Positions 1 through 7,908 of a stretch of DNA of 64,000 bases are shown piece by piece (within the stretch, counting starts at the first letter, position 1; each line of letters starts with the position of its first letter). The position numbers and the translations under genes are program-made. The stretch lies in the NCBI RefSeq assembly GCF_003833015.1, contig NZ_RJLQ01000005.1, positions 1 through 64,000 of the forward strand, in the 5' to 3' direction. Under the pieces are notes generated by a model. That model was not told the origin of the DNA, did no database searches, and saw nothing but the letters and a program-made list of their open reading frames with translations. This stretch comes from Clostridium sp. E02. Lineage in GTDB: Bacteria; Bacillota; Clostridia; Lachnospirales; Lachnospiraceae.

Positions 1-108
1 TGTAACATAGTATTTGCCATTCTTCGTGATGAAAAAGAGTTTCAAATCATCACACCAGAAGAACATCAAAAGAATTACTTAAAAGCGAGATGCGACGTCG
101 CTGCTTAA
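1..108 (+). CDS. Transposase C-terminal fragment (IS110-like), cut by the window edge
   Basis: The first frame is open from base 1 to a TAA at 106-108 and gives 35 residues. They include the stretch VFAILRDEKEFQ and then TPEEHQKNY, which resembles the C-terminal tail of IS110/IS116/IS902-family transposases. Only the tail is visible, so neither the DEDD nor the serine catalytic motif can be checked. What follows (109-396) has no gene and no visible terminal inverted repeat. IS110 elements normally lack these, so this is neutral. It could also be another protein with a similar tail. The identification is by remembered likeness only. Confidence 0.4.
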   Translation, partial: CNIVFAILRDEKEFQIITPEEHQKNYLKARCDVAA

Positions 109-328
109 TGTAATGAATACCTCCTTCGAGCCAGCCACTTGATGAAATATCAAAGGGTCTATTAAAGTTGCCCTATTTTGTTTCATTGTAAATATCAAAT
201 ATTTTTTAATTCACTATTGACATTTATTAGCTGGACTATAAAAGTTAACATCGTAATTTGGCGCTTACTGTATTATATTCAATAAGTATTAAACGGAAAC
301 TAGAGAATAGGGCCAAGCCATTTTGAAG

Positions 329-357
329 TTGATGGTTCGTAAGTATAGTGGTAGACT
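329..357 (+). promoter_or_regulatory. Promoter of the repeat-family type before the first GNAT gene
   Basis: TTGATG (329-334), a 17-base spacer and TAGACT (352-357) form a sigma-A-like promoter about 40 bases upstream of the acetyltransferase start. The stretch is nearly the same as the promoter in front of the second GNAT gene (3692-3720, opposite strand) and is related to the 3' ends of the long repeats at 4582-4806 and 16299-16531. No other gene or signal is seen between 109 and 396. Confidence 0.5.
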
Positions 358-396
358 ATTTATGAAGAATATTTATGCTATATCGGAGGGGAATTT

Positions 397-804
397 ATGG
401 AAGTATCAATAGATCTTCTTGAAAAATATAAAGACTATGAAACAAATCCAGGATCTGAATCAGTTGATGTGATAGCAAAAAAAATGAAAGATAAATATAC
501 GGATTTTTATTTTATTGTACTTGAAGATAAAAAAATTGGGGTGATTAGAGTTGTTAGGCTTTCGAATCAGGAATGCAGAATTGCAAACATGTTCATTCTG
601 CCCGAATATCAAGGCTGTGGGTATGCCAAGAGGATATTAAAACAAGTGGAATTATTATATCCTTGGGCGAAAATTTGGGGATTAGATACAATTAAACAAG
701 AAAAAAAATTATGCTATTTATATGAGTCTATGGGTTATAAGTTTACAGGACAAGAGAAAAAGATAAAAGATGGTATGACTATTGTGTTTTACCAAAAAAA
801 ATGA
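397..804 (+). CDS. GNAT family N-acetyltransferase
   Basis: A 135-residue protein with the Gcn5-type acetyltransferase fold. The acetyl-CoA pyrophosphate loop is seen as QGCGYA (about residues 72-77) after the strand MFILPEY, and a late beta strand ends near LYESMGYK. The family moves acetyl from acetyl-CoA to an amine; the substrate cannot be read from sequence. The start at 397 has a good ribosome site (GGAGGGG) eight bases upstream. It is a single-gene unit in a decayed accessory region. Its promoter is shared in sequence with another GNAT gene 3.3 kb away, which suggests a common origin or common control. Confidence 0.85.
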   Translation: MEVSIDLLEKYKDYETNPGSESVDVIAKKMKDKYTDFYFIVLEDKKIGVIRVVRLSNQECRIANMFILPEYQGCGYAKRILKQVELLYPWAKIWGLDTIKQEKKLCYLYESMGYKFTGQEKKIKDGMTIVFYQKK

Positions 805-846
805 AAAAATAGGATCTCTCTTTTGATATTTAATAATAGTACCCTC

Positions 847-877
847 AATAAAAACTACCAGCATAATACTGGTAGTT
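847..877 (-). terminator. Rho-independent terminator of the alpha/beta hydrolase gene
   Basis: A nine-base-pair perfect stem (AACTACCAG at 853-861 with CTGGTAGTT at 869-877) is followed on the minus strand by TTTTTATT. It lies 54 bases beyond the hydrolase stop and may also slow transcription from the convergent GNAT gene. Confidence 0.7.
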
Positions 878-930
878 AGAAGGTTTTAAATAATGCTTAT
901 ATAAAAATGAGAATTTATCTATTAATATTA

Positions 931-1746
931 TTAATTACAGTTATTTAGCCAATCATGAAAATGAAAATCAAATAATGGTTTATTTTCTATTTGTAGATTG
1001 TGTCCTGCCTTATCAAGGCACACAAAGGTTAAATGTGATAAATGCTTTACTAATCTCCAAGTATCTTCATAACCCACACAATTATCTTGTTTACCTGTTA
1101 TTACAACAATAGGTTTATTAAAGTTTATATCTTTTAACGATGCTTCAAAAGAAAAACCATATCCATCTTTACGATATGTATTGATGAAATTCACATCAGC
1201 GTCTTTTAGTCCAGGCATGATTTCGTTTCTATACCTTTCCCATGTTTTAGTAGTAGCAATAACCGCATAATCCATAAAATCTTGGAATTCATTCTGTTCA
1301 CTATCTTTAGGTTTTAAATCTTTTTCTAAAACAAGAATTTCTTTTTGTGCTAGGTTACGACTCTCCTGATTACTTATTACACAAGGGCATATTAAGAATA
1401 CTCCACTTATATTTAAACCCGAATTTAACATCATTCCCAATGATAGATACCCACCGTAAGAAAGCCCCACTAATAAGAAGCTTTCATCTTTAATAACTTC
1501 TCTTATAAAATTGGTTAAAAAATCTAACATATCATCTGCATTTTTTATACTAGCATTCATCTTAGTGCTACCTAATCCTGGCAAATCAATATAAATCCTT
1601 CGGTAATTATCTAAAGACGCCATAATTGGTTCAACACACCCAGTCATTGTTCTATGATCTTCTGGAAATCCATGAATACATAGTATTGGCTTTCCTGTAC
1701 CAAATTCCTGATAGTAAACAGGATGATTATCTATCTTACATATCAT
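931..1746 (-). CDS. Alpha/beta hydrolase
   Basis: A 271-residue cytoplasmic enzyme of the alpha/beta-hydrolase fold. The oxyanion HG motif (residues 25-26, in CIHGFPED), the nucleophile elbow GLSYGG (94-99, serine 96), an acid strand near VVITGKQDNC (about 215-224) and the C-terminal histidine in AGHNLQ supply a full catalytic triad. The fold covers esterases, lipases, epoxide hydrolases and peptidases, so the substrate stays open; the length fits proline-iminopeptidase or esterase-like members. The next gene upstream is the broken adenosine deaminase on the same strand, about 60 bases away. Confidence 0.88.
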   Translation of the reverse strand: MICKIDNHPVYYQEFGTGKPILCIHGFPEDHRTMTGCVEPIMASLDNYRRIYIDLPGLGSTKMNASIKNADDMLDFLTNFIREVIKDESFLLVGLSYGGYLSLGMMLNSGLNISGVFLICPCVISNQESRNLAQKEILVLEKDLKPKDSEQNEFQDFMDYAVIATTKTWERYRNEIMPGLKDADVNFINTYRKDGYGFSFEASLKDINFNKPIVVITGKQDNCVGYEDTWRLVKHLSHLTFVCLDKAGHNLQIENKPLFDFHFHDWLNNCN

Positions 1747-1807
1747 ATTTTTTATGCCTCACATTCTTTTTTGTTTTAAGATAGAATTATTTCTATTTAC
1801 AACGTGA

Positions 1808-2531
1808 TCATAATTTACATAAACTATTTACTCTAATCTCATTTAACTCATCCGGTGTTAATACATCATTATGATACAGCGTCAAGTATTCTTTTGAAAC
1901 ATCGCTTCCAAACATTAAAATATCATCGGAATTAATAGTAACTTTAACACCAGACCGAAACAATTTACCAATGGGATGGTGTTTCATATCCAAAACCCTT
2001 CCTAACAAAAGATTACTTGTAGGGGTAATGTTTAAAGTAATGTTGTGATTTATTAAATAATTTATAACCTCATATGATTCCACAGCAGCAATTCCATGTT
2101 GAACTTCATCTAATGAAAGCAGTTCCCCATTCCCCAATATGGGCAATCGTTTGATTCGCAGTGCGAAAAGCTGTTATTAACTCATCGATATCATTGGAAA
2201 AGAACTCACTTAATCCCCATACATCTTCCCCTATTTCCAAAATAGATACTCCATCATTTTTAGCTTGTTCAAAGGTTGCCTCAATAAGTAGCTTACGCAT
2301 ATCTTTGCAATTAAATCGGCAACCTATATTTTCGTGACTCCATATATGCATATCAGTCATAGAATACAGTACTGATTGAATGGGTTGGATATTATAGCCT
2401 GTTTTTCTTTGAATATATTCTCGACTACCTCCTAAAACAAAATGATTATGTAAATCAGCTTTAGGGATGTTACGAATCGTTTTCAAGTCGTTATTCTTTA
2501 ATGCACATATAAATCGATTGGAATTTTCCAT
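1808..2531 (-). pseudogene. Adenosine deaminase-like gene, disrupted
   Basis: Adenosine deaminase removes the amino group of adenosine to give inosine. Two overlapping frames carry its parts. The first, starting at an ATG at 2531 behind AGGAGG, has the metal-binding KADLHNHF and reaches AHIGEWG. A second frame then gives LSLDEVQHGIAAVES, LNITPTSNLLLGR and INSDDILMFG. Family members are about 330 residues with continuous sequence. Here roughly 45 residues seem to be missing before AHIGEWG, several more plus a frame change after it, and the C-terminus stops early after EIRVNSL. So it is a decayed gene and not one sequencing slip, although part of the damage could be error. Confidence 0.75.
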
Positions 2532-2670
2532 TGCCACACCTCCTAAAATATAAATAATACACTTATTGACCGCACATTATTAGATGTTTATACTTTCTTA
2601 TAATTGAATATTGGCTACAAGTGTGTTATGATAAAAGAACACTAGTTCTGTATTGAGAAAGGGGTTTAAT

Positions 2671-3030
2671 ATGATTAAAAAAATGCCAAGTCATTGCGGC
2701 GATGAGACTTGTTCGTCATGCGTAATTGTCGGAGATTACATATTCCTGGCTCATCATGGGGGAGGGCAGGAGAAAGAAGATATTGTCCACCAAATGAGAA
2801 AGACATTTGAAAGTATGGAGAATACACTTGCTACTGCTGGTGCAACTCTAGATGAAGTGGTGCAAATAAATCTTTATCTAAGGGACATTTCTGATTTTCG
2901 GCTAGCAGCTGATGTATTTAAAGAATATTTTAAAAATGGAGCACCTGCAAGAATGACAACAACGACTGATTTTGTTGGTAAATCTTGTTTATGCCAAATG
3001 GATGGCATTGCATATAAACCAAACCATTAA
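2671..3030 (+). CDS. RidA family protein (YjgF/YER057c/UK114)
   Basis: A 119-residue protein of the Rid family, which hydrolyses reactive enamine/imine intermediates such as 2-aminoacrylate or related small metabolites. The family core is visible: a central DEVVQINLYLRD followed by FKEYFKNGAPARMTT, with the conserved arginine in PARMT that binds the substrate carboxylate. The start at ATG 2671 is preferred because AGAAAGGGG lies six bases upstream; an in-frame TTG at 2653 lies upstream but has no ribosome site of its own. Two N-terminal cysteines (CGDETCSSC) are unusual for the family. It stands alone and is divergent from the adenosine deaminase remnant. Confidence 0.88.
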   Translation: MIKKMPSHCGDETCSSCVIVGDYIFLAHHGGGQEKEDIVHQMRKTFESMENTLATAGATLDEVVQINLYLRDISDFRLAADVFKEYFKNGAPARMTTTTDFVGKSCLCQMDGIAYKPNH

Positions 3031-3119
3031 AATTCTAAGTTCGTATATGGTAAATAGCCGGTACTGTGCTAATTAGTAGCAACCATGTAATAATAATTCA
3101 TAAGATCAAAAGAGGTTTA

Positions 3120-3656
3120 TTACAGGACCCACATTTGGCTTTCATTTACTAATTCATATGACGGATGATACAATCTCGTTGGTTTATAATAGTTTTTTCC
3201 TATGTATTGGAAACCAAGCTTGGTCAATATCTTTTCGGAAGCTTCGTTTTGTGGATGATGTCCAGCATACAATTTATCTGCTTTTAAAACATCAAAACTA
3301 TAGTCAATAACTGCTTTTGCCGCTTCGGTAGCATATCCCACTCCCCAGTGATTTTTACACAGATGAAATCCAAGCTCATAGGAATGTATTTCAGAATCAA
3401 AAGGACGAATGCCACAACAGCCAATCAATTCTTCTGTTGTGAGTTCAAAAATAGGCCAGTACTGTATGTGATGCAATTTATCATTTTGAATTTCTGTTTC
3501 CAATCGGTGAATGATAGCTCCTCTTGTAAAGATACCAGTGGCACAAATATATTGGGTAACTTCTTTGTCCCCCCACAACTGAATAGCTAAATTTAAATCT
3601 AAATCATTCCATCTTGAAAAGCCAATCCGTTTTGTTTTCAAAAACAATTCTCGCAT
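3120..3656 (-). CDS. GNAT acetyltransferase, RimJ/RimL type
   Basis: A 178-residue acetyltransferase of the RimJ/RimL subgroup, which acetylates N-terminal or small-molecule amines. It begins LFLKTKRIGFSRW and carries WGVGYATEAAKAVIDY (acetyl-CoA loop and following helix), then NEASEKILTKLGFQYIG, the usual ending of this subgroup. The ATG at 3656 is taken although only a poor ribosome site (GAGGTTC) precedes it. Its upstream region repeats that of the GNAT gene at 397, in opposite orientation, so the two genes point away from each other across the hydrolase/deaminase block. Confidence 0.85.
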   Translation of the reverse strand: MRELFLKTKRIGFSRWNDLDLNLAIQLWGDKEVTQYICATGIFTRGAIIHRLETEIQNDKLHHIQYWPIFELTTEELIGCCGIRPFDSEIHSYELGFHLCKNHWGVGYATEAAKAVIDYSFDVLKADKLYAGHHPQNEASEKILTKLGFQYIGKNYYKPTRLYHPSYELVNESQMWVL

Positions 3657-3691
3657 TTTGAACCTCGTGTTCTATAAAAATATTCATAAAT

Positions 3692-3720
3692 AGACTACCA
3701 CCAAACTTACGAACTATCAA
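3692..3720 (-). promoter_or_regulatory. Promoter of the repeat-family type before the second GNAT gene
   Basis: On the minus strand TTGATA (3715-3720), a 17-base spacer and TAGTCT (3692-3697) form the promoter. The spacer and flanks match the copy at 329-357 closely, making an imperfect inverted repeat of about 40 bases between 329-375 and 3678-3720. Confidence 0.5.
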
Positions 3721-3871
3721 TATTAAGTTCTCAATGTACATAGATTTATTCTTAATCGTGTGATAAATTTTAAAATAACCATATAATTTGTCTGTAACCA
3801 TTTTAATTATGCTCATCGTGTTTTCTGCTATTAATTAATTAAATCTACTCTTTTAATAAGCTCTTTGAGAA

Positions 3872-3898
3872 ATAGAAAAGCACCCTTTCGGGTGCTTA
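3872..3898 (-). terminator. Rho-independent terminator overlapping a small-protein stop codon
   Basis: A stem AGCACCC/GGGTGCT (3879-3896) is followed on the minus strand by TTTTCTATTT. The stop codon of the 50-residue protein (3896-3898) forms the base of the stem. Confidence 0.75.
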
Positions 3899-4048
3899 AC
3901 TTGGTCTTCTCTTTGTATTTGGCCCCATGCCTTCCCTGCGGGAATTATGGGTTTGATTCTGGTTCTCTGGATTTACTTTTTCCGTGATGGAGTTGAACAA
4001 ATCACTGGATTTTCTCTGTTCTTGTTTCTCTTGTTGCCCCTTATCCAT
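3896..4048 (-). CDS. Small hydrophilic protein ending GPNTKR (CPC_1213-like)
   Basis: A 50-residue, strongly polar, glutamine- and asparagine-rich protein that ends in GMGPNTKRRPS. Short clostridial proteins ending in GPNTKR belong to the CPC_1213 type and are thought to be spore-associated; the match is by memory of that ending. The ATG at 4048 is chosen over one at 4099 because AAGAGGTG lies six bases upstream. There is no signal peptide or membrane segment. Its own terminator follows at once, so it is a single-gene unit. Confidence 0.6.
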   Translation of the reverse strand: MDKGQQEKQEQRKSSDLFNSITEKVNPENQNQTHNSRREGMGPNTKRRPS

Positions 4049-4225
4049 ATTATCACCTCTTAGGTAGTATGGACTGAAATATATTCTTTTATTCATCACA
4101 AACTCAGTATAATTTCATATCTTTTTAATAATTAAGCATTGAAGGTATCGTATGGAAAAAAGTTTTGGAACAGCTCTAAGCTGCATTGATGGGAGAACGA
4201 TAATTTGATTACGCTGCAAATCCAG

Positions 4226-4547
4226 TTAGCCAGTGCAAACATTTTCAAGATATTGTTGATTACCCTTCACATACCCTAGTCTTACATAGGAAAACCCTGT
4301 TTTTTTTAAGTATCGACAGACTTCTAAAATGATGGAAGTACCAACACCTTTCATTTGTACACTGTGATTCATCATAAAGAAACCGATAAAGGCGGTATCT
4401 GCATTGGGATACCCAAATATTAAATTCATTACTGCAACAAGCAATTCATTATTATAAAAACCAATATAGAACTAGTCATCTAGAGTCTTTCTATTAGGCA
4501 ATGCTTTAAGATCTTCTTTCAAACTATCAATTGTTACGACTATCAAT
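4226..4547 (-). pseudogene. GNAT acetyltransferase, disrupted
   Basis: The frame reads DSLKEDLKALPNRKTLDD, then an in-frame TAG, then FYIGFYNNELLVAVMNLIFGYP and KGVGTSIILEVCRYLKKTGFSYVRLGYVKGN. The acetyl-CoA loop (MKGVGTSI) and following helix mark it as a GNAT protein. The internal stop, the missing start and an early end after GNQQYLENV show it is broken. It is the third GNAT-like gene in 4.5 kb and its upstream flank again contains a sequence like that before the other two. Confidence 0.65.
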
Positions 4548-4581
4548 GTTAAAGTGGGACGGAGTTAATTACAAACACCTA

Positions 4582-4806
4582 TTGAGTGCATGGAGAACCC
4601 ATAAAAAAGGGAGGAGCCGACAAGATGGGGATCCTGCCGGCTGTATGAAAAAAAGTTTTATATAAAAAGGTTGTTAAACTGTTTGTAATTATTAATATAA
4701 CTGGAAATTGTGACGGGAATTTGATAAAACTGTGAAGAGTTTGTGAAAGAAGTAATGTACGTTTAAAACTTAATATTGATAGTTAGAAGGGTATGCTGTA
4801 TTGTAA
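4582..4806 (+). repeat. Dispersed promoter-bearing repeat, copy A
   Basis: About 225 bases that match 16299-16531 inside the prophage over most of their length. Shared parts are a CATAAAAAAGG block, a GC-rich hairpin (AGCCGACAAGATGGGGAT followed by CCTGCCGGC), ATGAAAAAAAGTTT, three TGTGA boxes spaced 22 and 11 bases (4709, 4731, 4742) and a promoter TTGATA-N17-TATTGT (4776-4804). The helical spacing of the boxes suggests binding sites for a response-regulator-type activator; this is an inference. The repeat drives the AraC-type gene that follows. Confidence 0.7.
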
Positions 4807-4968
4807 TATAAAGTAAATCAAAATTTTATGCATCAAAGGGATGTAAGAACTTTGTTGTTTTTTGCGATGTGTTTTTCTCTCATAAAAAAGCATAGACAAT
4901 ATCATACAATAAAAACTTACTATACTTGTGTTAATATTGTACCAAATCATAGAAAGGAGGAAGTTACA

Positions 4969-5802
4969 ATGAAAAAAGAAATTAGAAATGTTTATTTAGA
5001 TGAAGATTTAAATATTGAGGCATATCGCTTTCAAGGCATATCGCAAAAATTTCCCAATCATTTTCATGAATATTATGTAATTGGTTTTATTGAAGACGGG
5101 GCAAGAAGTTTAACGTGTCAAAATAAAACATATAAAATTGAGACTGGTGATCTGCTACTATTTAATCCAAATGACAATCATGAGTGTGAACAAATAGATA
5201 ATAGATCTTTGGATTATCGCTGCATTAATATTCAAGTCGATATTATGTTGAAAACTACTTTAGAGATAACAAAGAAAAATTATCTGCCACATTTTACGGA
5301 GAATGTATTGTTTCATAGTGATTTGTTGCCTTTATTACGGAACCTTCATTATATGATAATGCAAGAGGAAAAGGAATTTGAAAAAGAGGAGCTATTTTTC
5401 TTCTTGATGGAACAGTTGATAACAGAACATTCCAATGCTTCTTATTCTGACGAGTTATTTGAACATAATACAGAAATTGAAACGATATGTGATTATATGA
5501 AAAATAATTATAGGAAGAGGATTAAACTGCTTGACTTAATAAATATTATAGGAATAAGCAAATATTGTTTATTACGCTCTTTTACAAAACAAAAGGGGAT
5601 ATCACCATATAATTATCTTATGGCAATCCGAATAAGTGAAGCAAAAAAGCTTTTGGAAAAAGGTACTTTACCAGTGGAGGTAGCACTAGAGACAGGTTTT
5701 GTAGATCAAAGTCATTTTAGCAATTTTTTCAAAAAGTTAATAGGGCTTACGCCGAAACAATATAGGAACATATTTGGACATATTGGATTAAACTTAAAAT
5801 AA
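4969..5802 (+). CDS. AraC family transcriptional regulator
   Basis: A 277-residue regulator with an N-terminal cupin sensor (HEYYVIGFIEDG, then ETGDLLLFNPNDNHEC, about residues 30-80) and a C-terminal pair of helix-turn-helix motifs (KLLDLINIIGISKYCLLRSF and PVEVALETGFVDQSHFSNFF, about 190-270). The ATG at 4969 is selected because AAAGGAGG precedes it by eight bases; an in-frame ATG at 4828 has none. It is the first gene of a co-directional group reaching 9186 and probably controls it in response to a small molecule bound by the cupin domain. Confidence 0.88.
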   Translation: MKKEIRNVYLDEDLNIEAYRFQGISQKFPNHFHEYYVIGFIEDGARSLTCQNKTYKIETGDLLLFNPNDNHECEQIDNRSLDYRCINIQVDIMLKTTLEITKKNYLPHFTENVLFHSDLLPLLRNLHYMIMQEEKEFEKEELFFFLMEQLITEHSNASYSDELFEHNTEIETICDYMKNNYRKRIKLLDLINIIGISKYCLLRSFTKQKGISPYNYLMAIRISEAKKLLEKGTLPVEVALETGFVDQSHFSNFFKKLIGLTPKQYRNIFGHIGLNLK

Positions 5803-5861
5803 ATTGATTTATATTATAACGTTACATGACAAGTTATATTTCTTGGTTTGGAGGTTATATC

Positions 5862-6500
5862 ATGAATGAATTGTTAAATGGATTTTATGAACAGTATAAT
5901 TACTTTTTTAAGGAAATAGTAACGAATGATAAGATAAGAATAGGAACGTTAGGACCATGTGGAACCAGTAGTGAACAAGCTCTGAAATACTTAAGTTGTT
6001 TTATTAAAAAATGTGATAAAACGATCACGATAGAAACAAGTTTGAAAAATAATTTTCTTGATGTATATGACGCCTTGAATCGAGGGCTGATTAACTATGC
6101 CCTGATACCAACTGCATATGAAAGAGTGACTGATTTTTACTGGAATAATAGATTTGTGAATAATTTGAATTTTATATTTCCAACACCGGAATATGGATTG
6201 GTGTGTAAAAGCAACTACGTGCCGATTAAAAACAGGAAAACAAGGATTGCATGTTGTCCAGCAGTTGAAAATATAATTGAGTATTTATCAAATGGTGAGC
6301 TAAAAAATGAGATGGTTGAAAAAGTAAAAACAAACTCCACAACAGAAGCGGTTATCTGTTTAATTAATGATGAAGTGGATTTGGCTATAACGAACAGAAC
6401 TTCTTTCAATCATTATTCTAATAAAAACATTAAATTTATTTCTAAAACATATAATGCTATTATTGTTTGGTCTTTGTTTAAGCAAAAGGATACTTTATAA
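5862..6500 (+). CDS. Prephenate dehydratase-like protein (PDT/BacA-type domain)
   Basis: A 212-residue soluble protein whose N-terminus reads IGTLGPCGTSSEQAL, the signature of the prephenate dehydratase fold (GPxGTxS). The rest follows that periplasmic-binding-like fold: a central ALIPTAYERV (matching the family's PIENS region in place) and a late DEVDLAITN. The same fold includes BacA, the prephenate decarboxylase of bacilysin synthesis. There is no ACT domain, which normal feedback-regulated dehydratases have. The start at 5862 has GGAGG seven bases upstream. Whether it acts on prephenate or only binds a ligand cannot be said. Confidence 0.6.
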   Translation: MNELLNGFYEQYNYFFKEIVTNDKIRIGTLGPCGTSSEQALKYLSCFIKKCDKTITIETSLKNNFLDVYDALNRGLINYALIPTAYERVTDFYWNNRFVNNLNFIFPTPEYGLVCKSNYVPIKNRKTRIACCPAVENIIEYLSNGELKNEMVEKVKTNSTTEAVICLINDEVDLAITNRTSFNHYSNKNIKFISKTYNAIIVWSLFKQKDTL

Positions 6501-6527
6501 GAACGCATTGAACATAAGGGGGATTGC

Positions 6528-7466
6528 ATGAAAGATAAGAATTCAATTGGAAATTTATTGGCATTATTAACTATGGTGATTTGGGCAACTACCTATATTT
6601 CTACAAAAGTACTTTTGCAGAATTTAGAACCAATTGAAATATTGTTTTATAGATTTGTAATGGCTTATTTTATTTTAATAATTATTCACCCCAAATTTAA
6701 AAAACTACATAAATTTCGTGAAGAATTATTATTTATTAGTGCAGGAATATCAGGAGTTACTCTATATTACATGATTGAAAATGTTGCATTGAAATATACA
6801 CTTGCTTCAAACGTTGGATTATTTATATCTGTTGCACCAATACTAACAGCTATATTGAGCAATTTTTTTATAGAACACGGAGGGCTTACCAAAAAACTGG
6901 TCCTTGGTTTTTTAATTGCAATGATAGGAATATTTTTAGTATTGTTTAATGGGAATTTTGTACTAAAGCTAAATCCCATGGGAGATTTATTAGCAATATT
7001 GGCCGCATTTGTTTGGGCAATTTACTCCGTAATACTTAAAAAAATTAATAATAAATATAATTATAATAACATTTACATAACCAGAAAAATATTTTTTTAC
7101 GGTGTACTGTGTATGATACCTATCATTATGTATTTTAAAATCGACTTACATGTAAACAAATTAATGATTCCGACGGTGGCGTTTAATATTCTGTTTTTAA
7201 GCCTAATAGCTTCTGCTTTATGTTTTGTTATGTGGAATGTAGGAGTCAATTATATTGGAGCGATCAAAGCAAGTAATTATATTTATATCGTTCCACTTAT
7301 AACGGCTATTACATCCATAATCGTACTAGGTGAGAAAATAACTTTGATCGTTATATTAGGTGGATGCTTTATATTAGCGGGCCTGTATATATCACAAAAT
7401 GGATTAAAAAATCCATTGAAATTTTTAACCATAATAAAAAGGAGAGATTCATTTGAAAACAACTGA
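6528..7466 (+). CDS. EamA/DMT family exporter
   Basis: A 312-residue membrane protein with about ten hydrophobic segments in two repeated halves, the pattern of EamA drug/metabolite transporters. The first half opens GNLLALLTMVIWATTYIST, and the second repeat contains GDLLAILAAFVWAIYSVILK. The family exports amino acids, nucleosides or small metabolites. It lies 27 bases after the prephenate dehydratase-like gene and overlaps the DUF2000 gene by 14 bases, so the three are co-translated. The context hints at export of a small molecule made or handled by the neighbours. Confidence 0.87.
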   Translation: MKDKNSIGNLLALLTMVIWATTYISTKVLLQNLEPIEILFYRFVMAYFILIIIHPKFKKLHKFREELLFISAGISGVTLYYMIENVALKYTLASNVGLFISVAPILTAILSNFFIEHGGLTKKLVLGFLIAMIGIFLVLFNGNFVLKLNPMGDLLAILAAFVWAIYSVILKKINNKYNYNNIYITRKIFFYGVLCMIPIIMYFKIDLHVNKLMIPTVAFNILFLSLIASALCFVMWNVGVNYIGAIKASNYIYIVPLITAITSIIVLGEKITLIVILGGCFILAGLYISQNGLKNPLKFLTIIKRRDSFENN

Positions 7467-7881
7467 AATAGAAAATAAATGTGTCCTTGTCATTGATTCT
7501 GAATTACCGGTTGGACTGATCGCTAATACAGCAGCTATTCTTGGAATGACAATGGGGTACAAGCATAATTGCATAATAGGTGAGGATATCATGGATGCTT
7601 CCAATCAATGTCACGTAGGAATTACCAATATTCCAATTCCAATTTTAAAGGGAACGATAGAAAAAATCAAAAAATTATTAGAGGAAATAAGAACAAACTA
7701 TGCGGATGAGTTAACAATTATAGATTTTTCAGAAACGGCACAGACTTGTACTGATTATAATGATTATATTTCTAAAGTCAAAAATCTTTCTTCAAACGAA
7801 TTTGAATATTTAGGGATAGGGATCTATGGACCTAAGAAAATTTTAAATAGATTAACGGGAAATATGCCACTTTTGCGTTAG
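7453..7881 (+). CDS. DUF2000 family protein
   Basis: A 142-residue protein opening NKCVLVIDSELPVGLIANTA and then GMTMGYKHN, the recognisable start of DUF2000, a family related to peptidyl-tRNA hydrolase 2-like folds and without an agreed function. The start is a TTG at 7453, inside the end of the EamA gene, with AAAGGAGAG seven bases upstream. That overlap shows tight coupling to the exporter. Confidence 0.75.
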   Translation: MKTTEIENKCVLVIDSELPVGLIANTAAILGMTMGYKHNCIIGEDIMDASNQCHVGITNIPIPILKGTIEKIKKLLEEIRTNYADELTIIDFSETAQTCTDYNDYISKVKNLSSNEFEYLGIGIYGPKKILNRLTGNMPLLR

Positions 7882-7908
7882 ATAATCAATGCTATAGGGG
7901 GGAATCAT

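Noticed and set aside
3604-3816. Open frame of 70 codons on the minus strand overlapping the start of the RimJ/RimL-type gene
   Set aside because: It lies across that gene's promoter, has no ribosome site and no family likeness.
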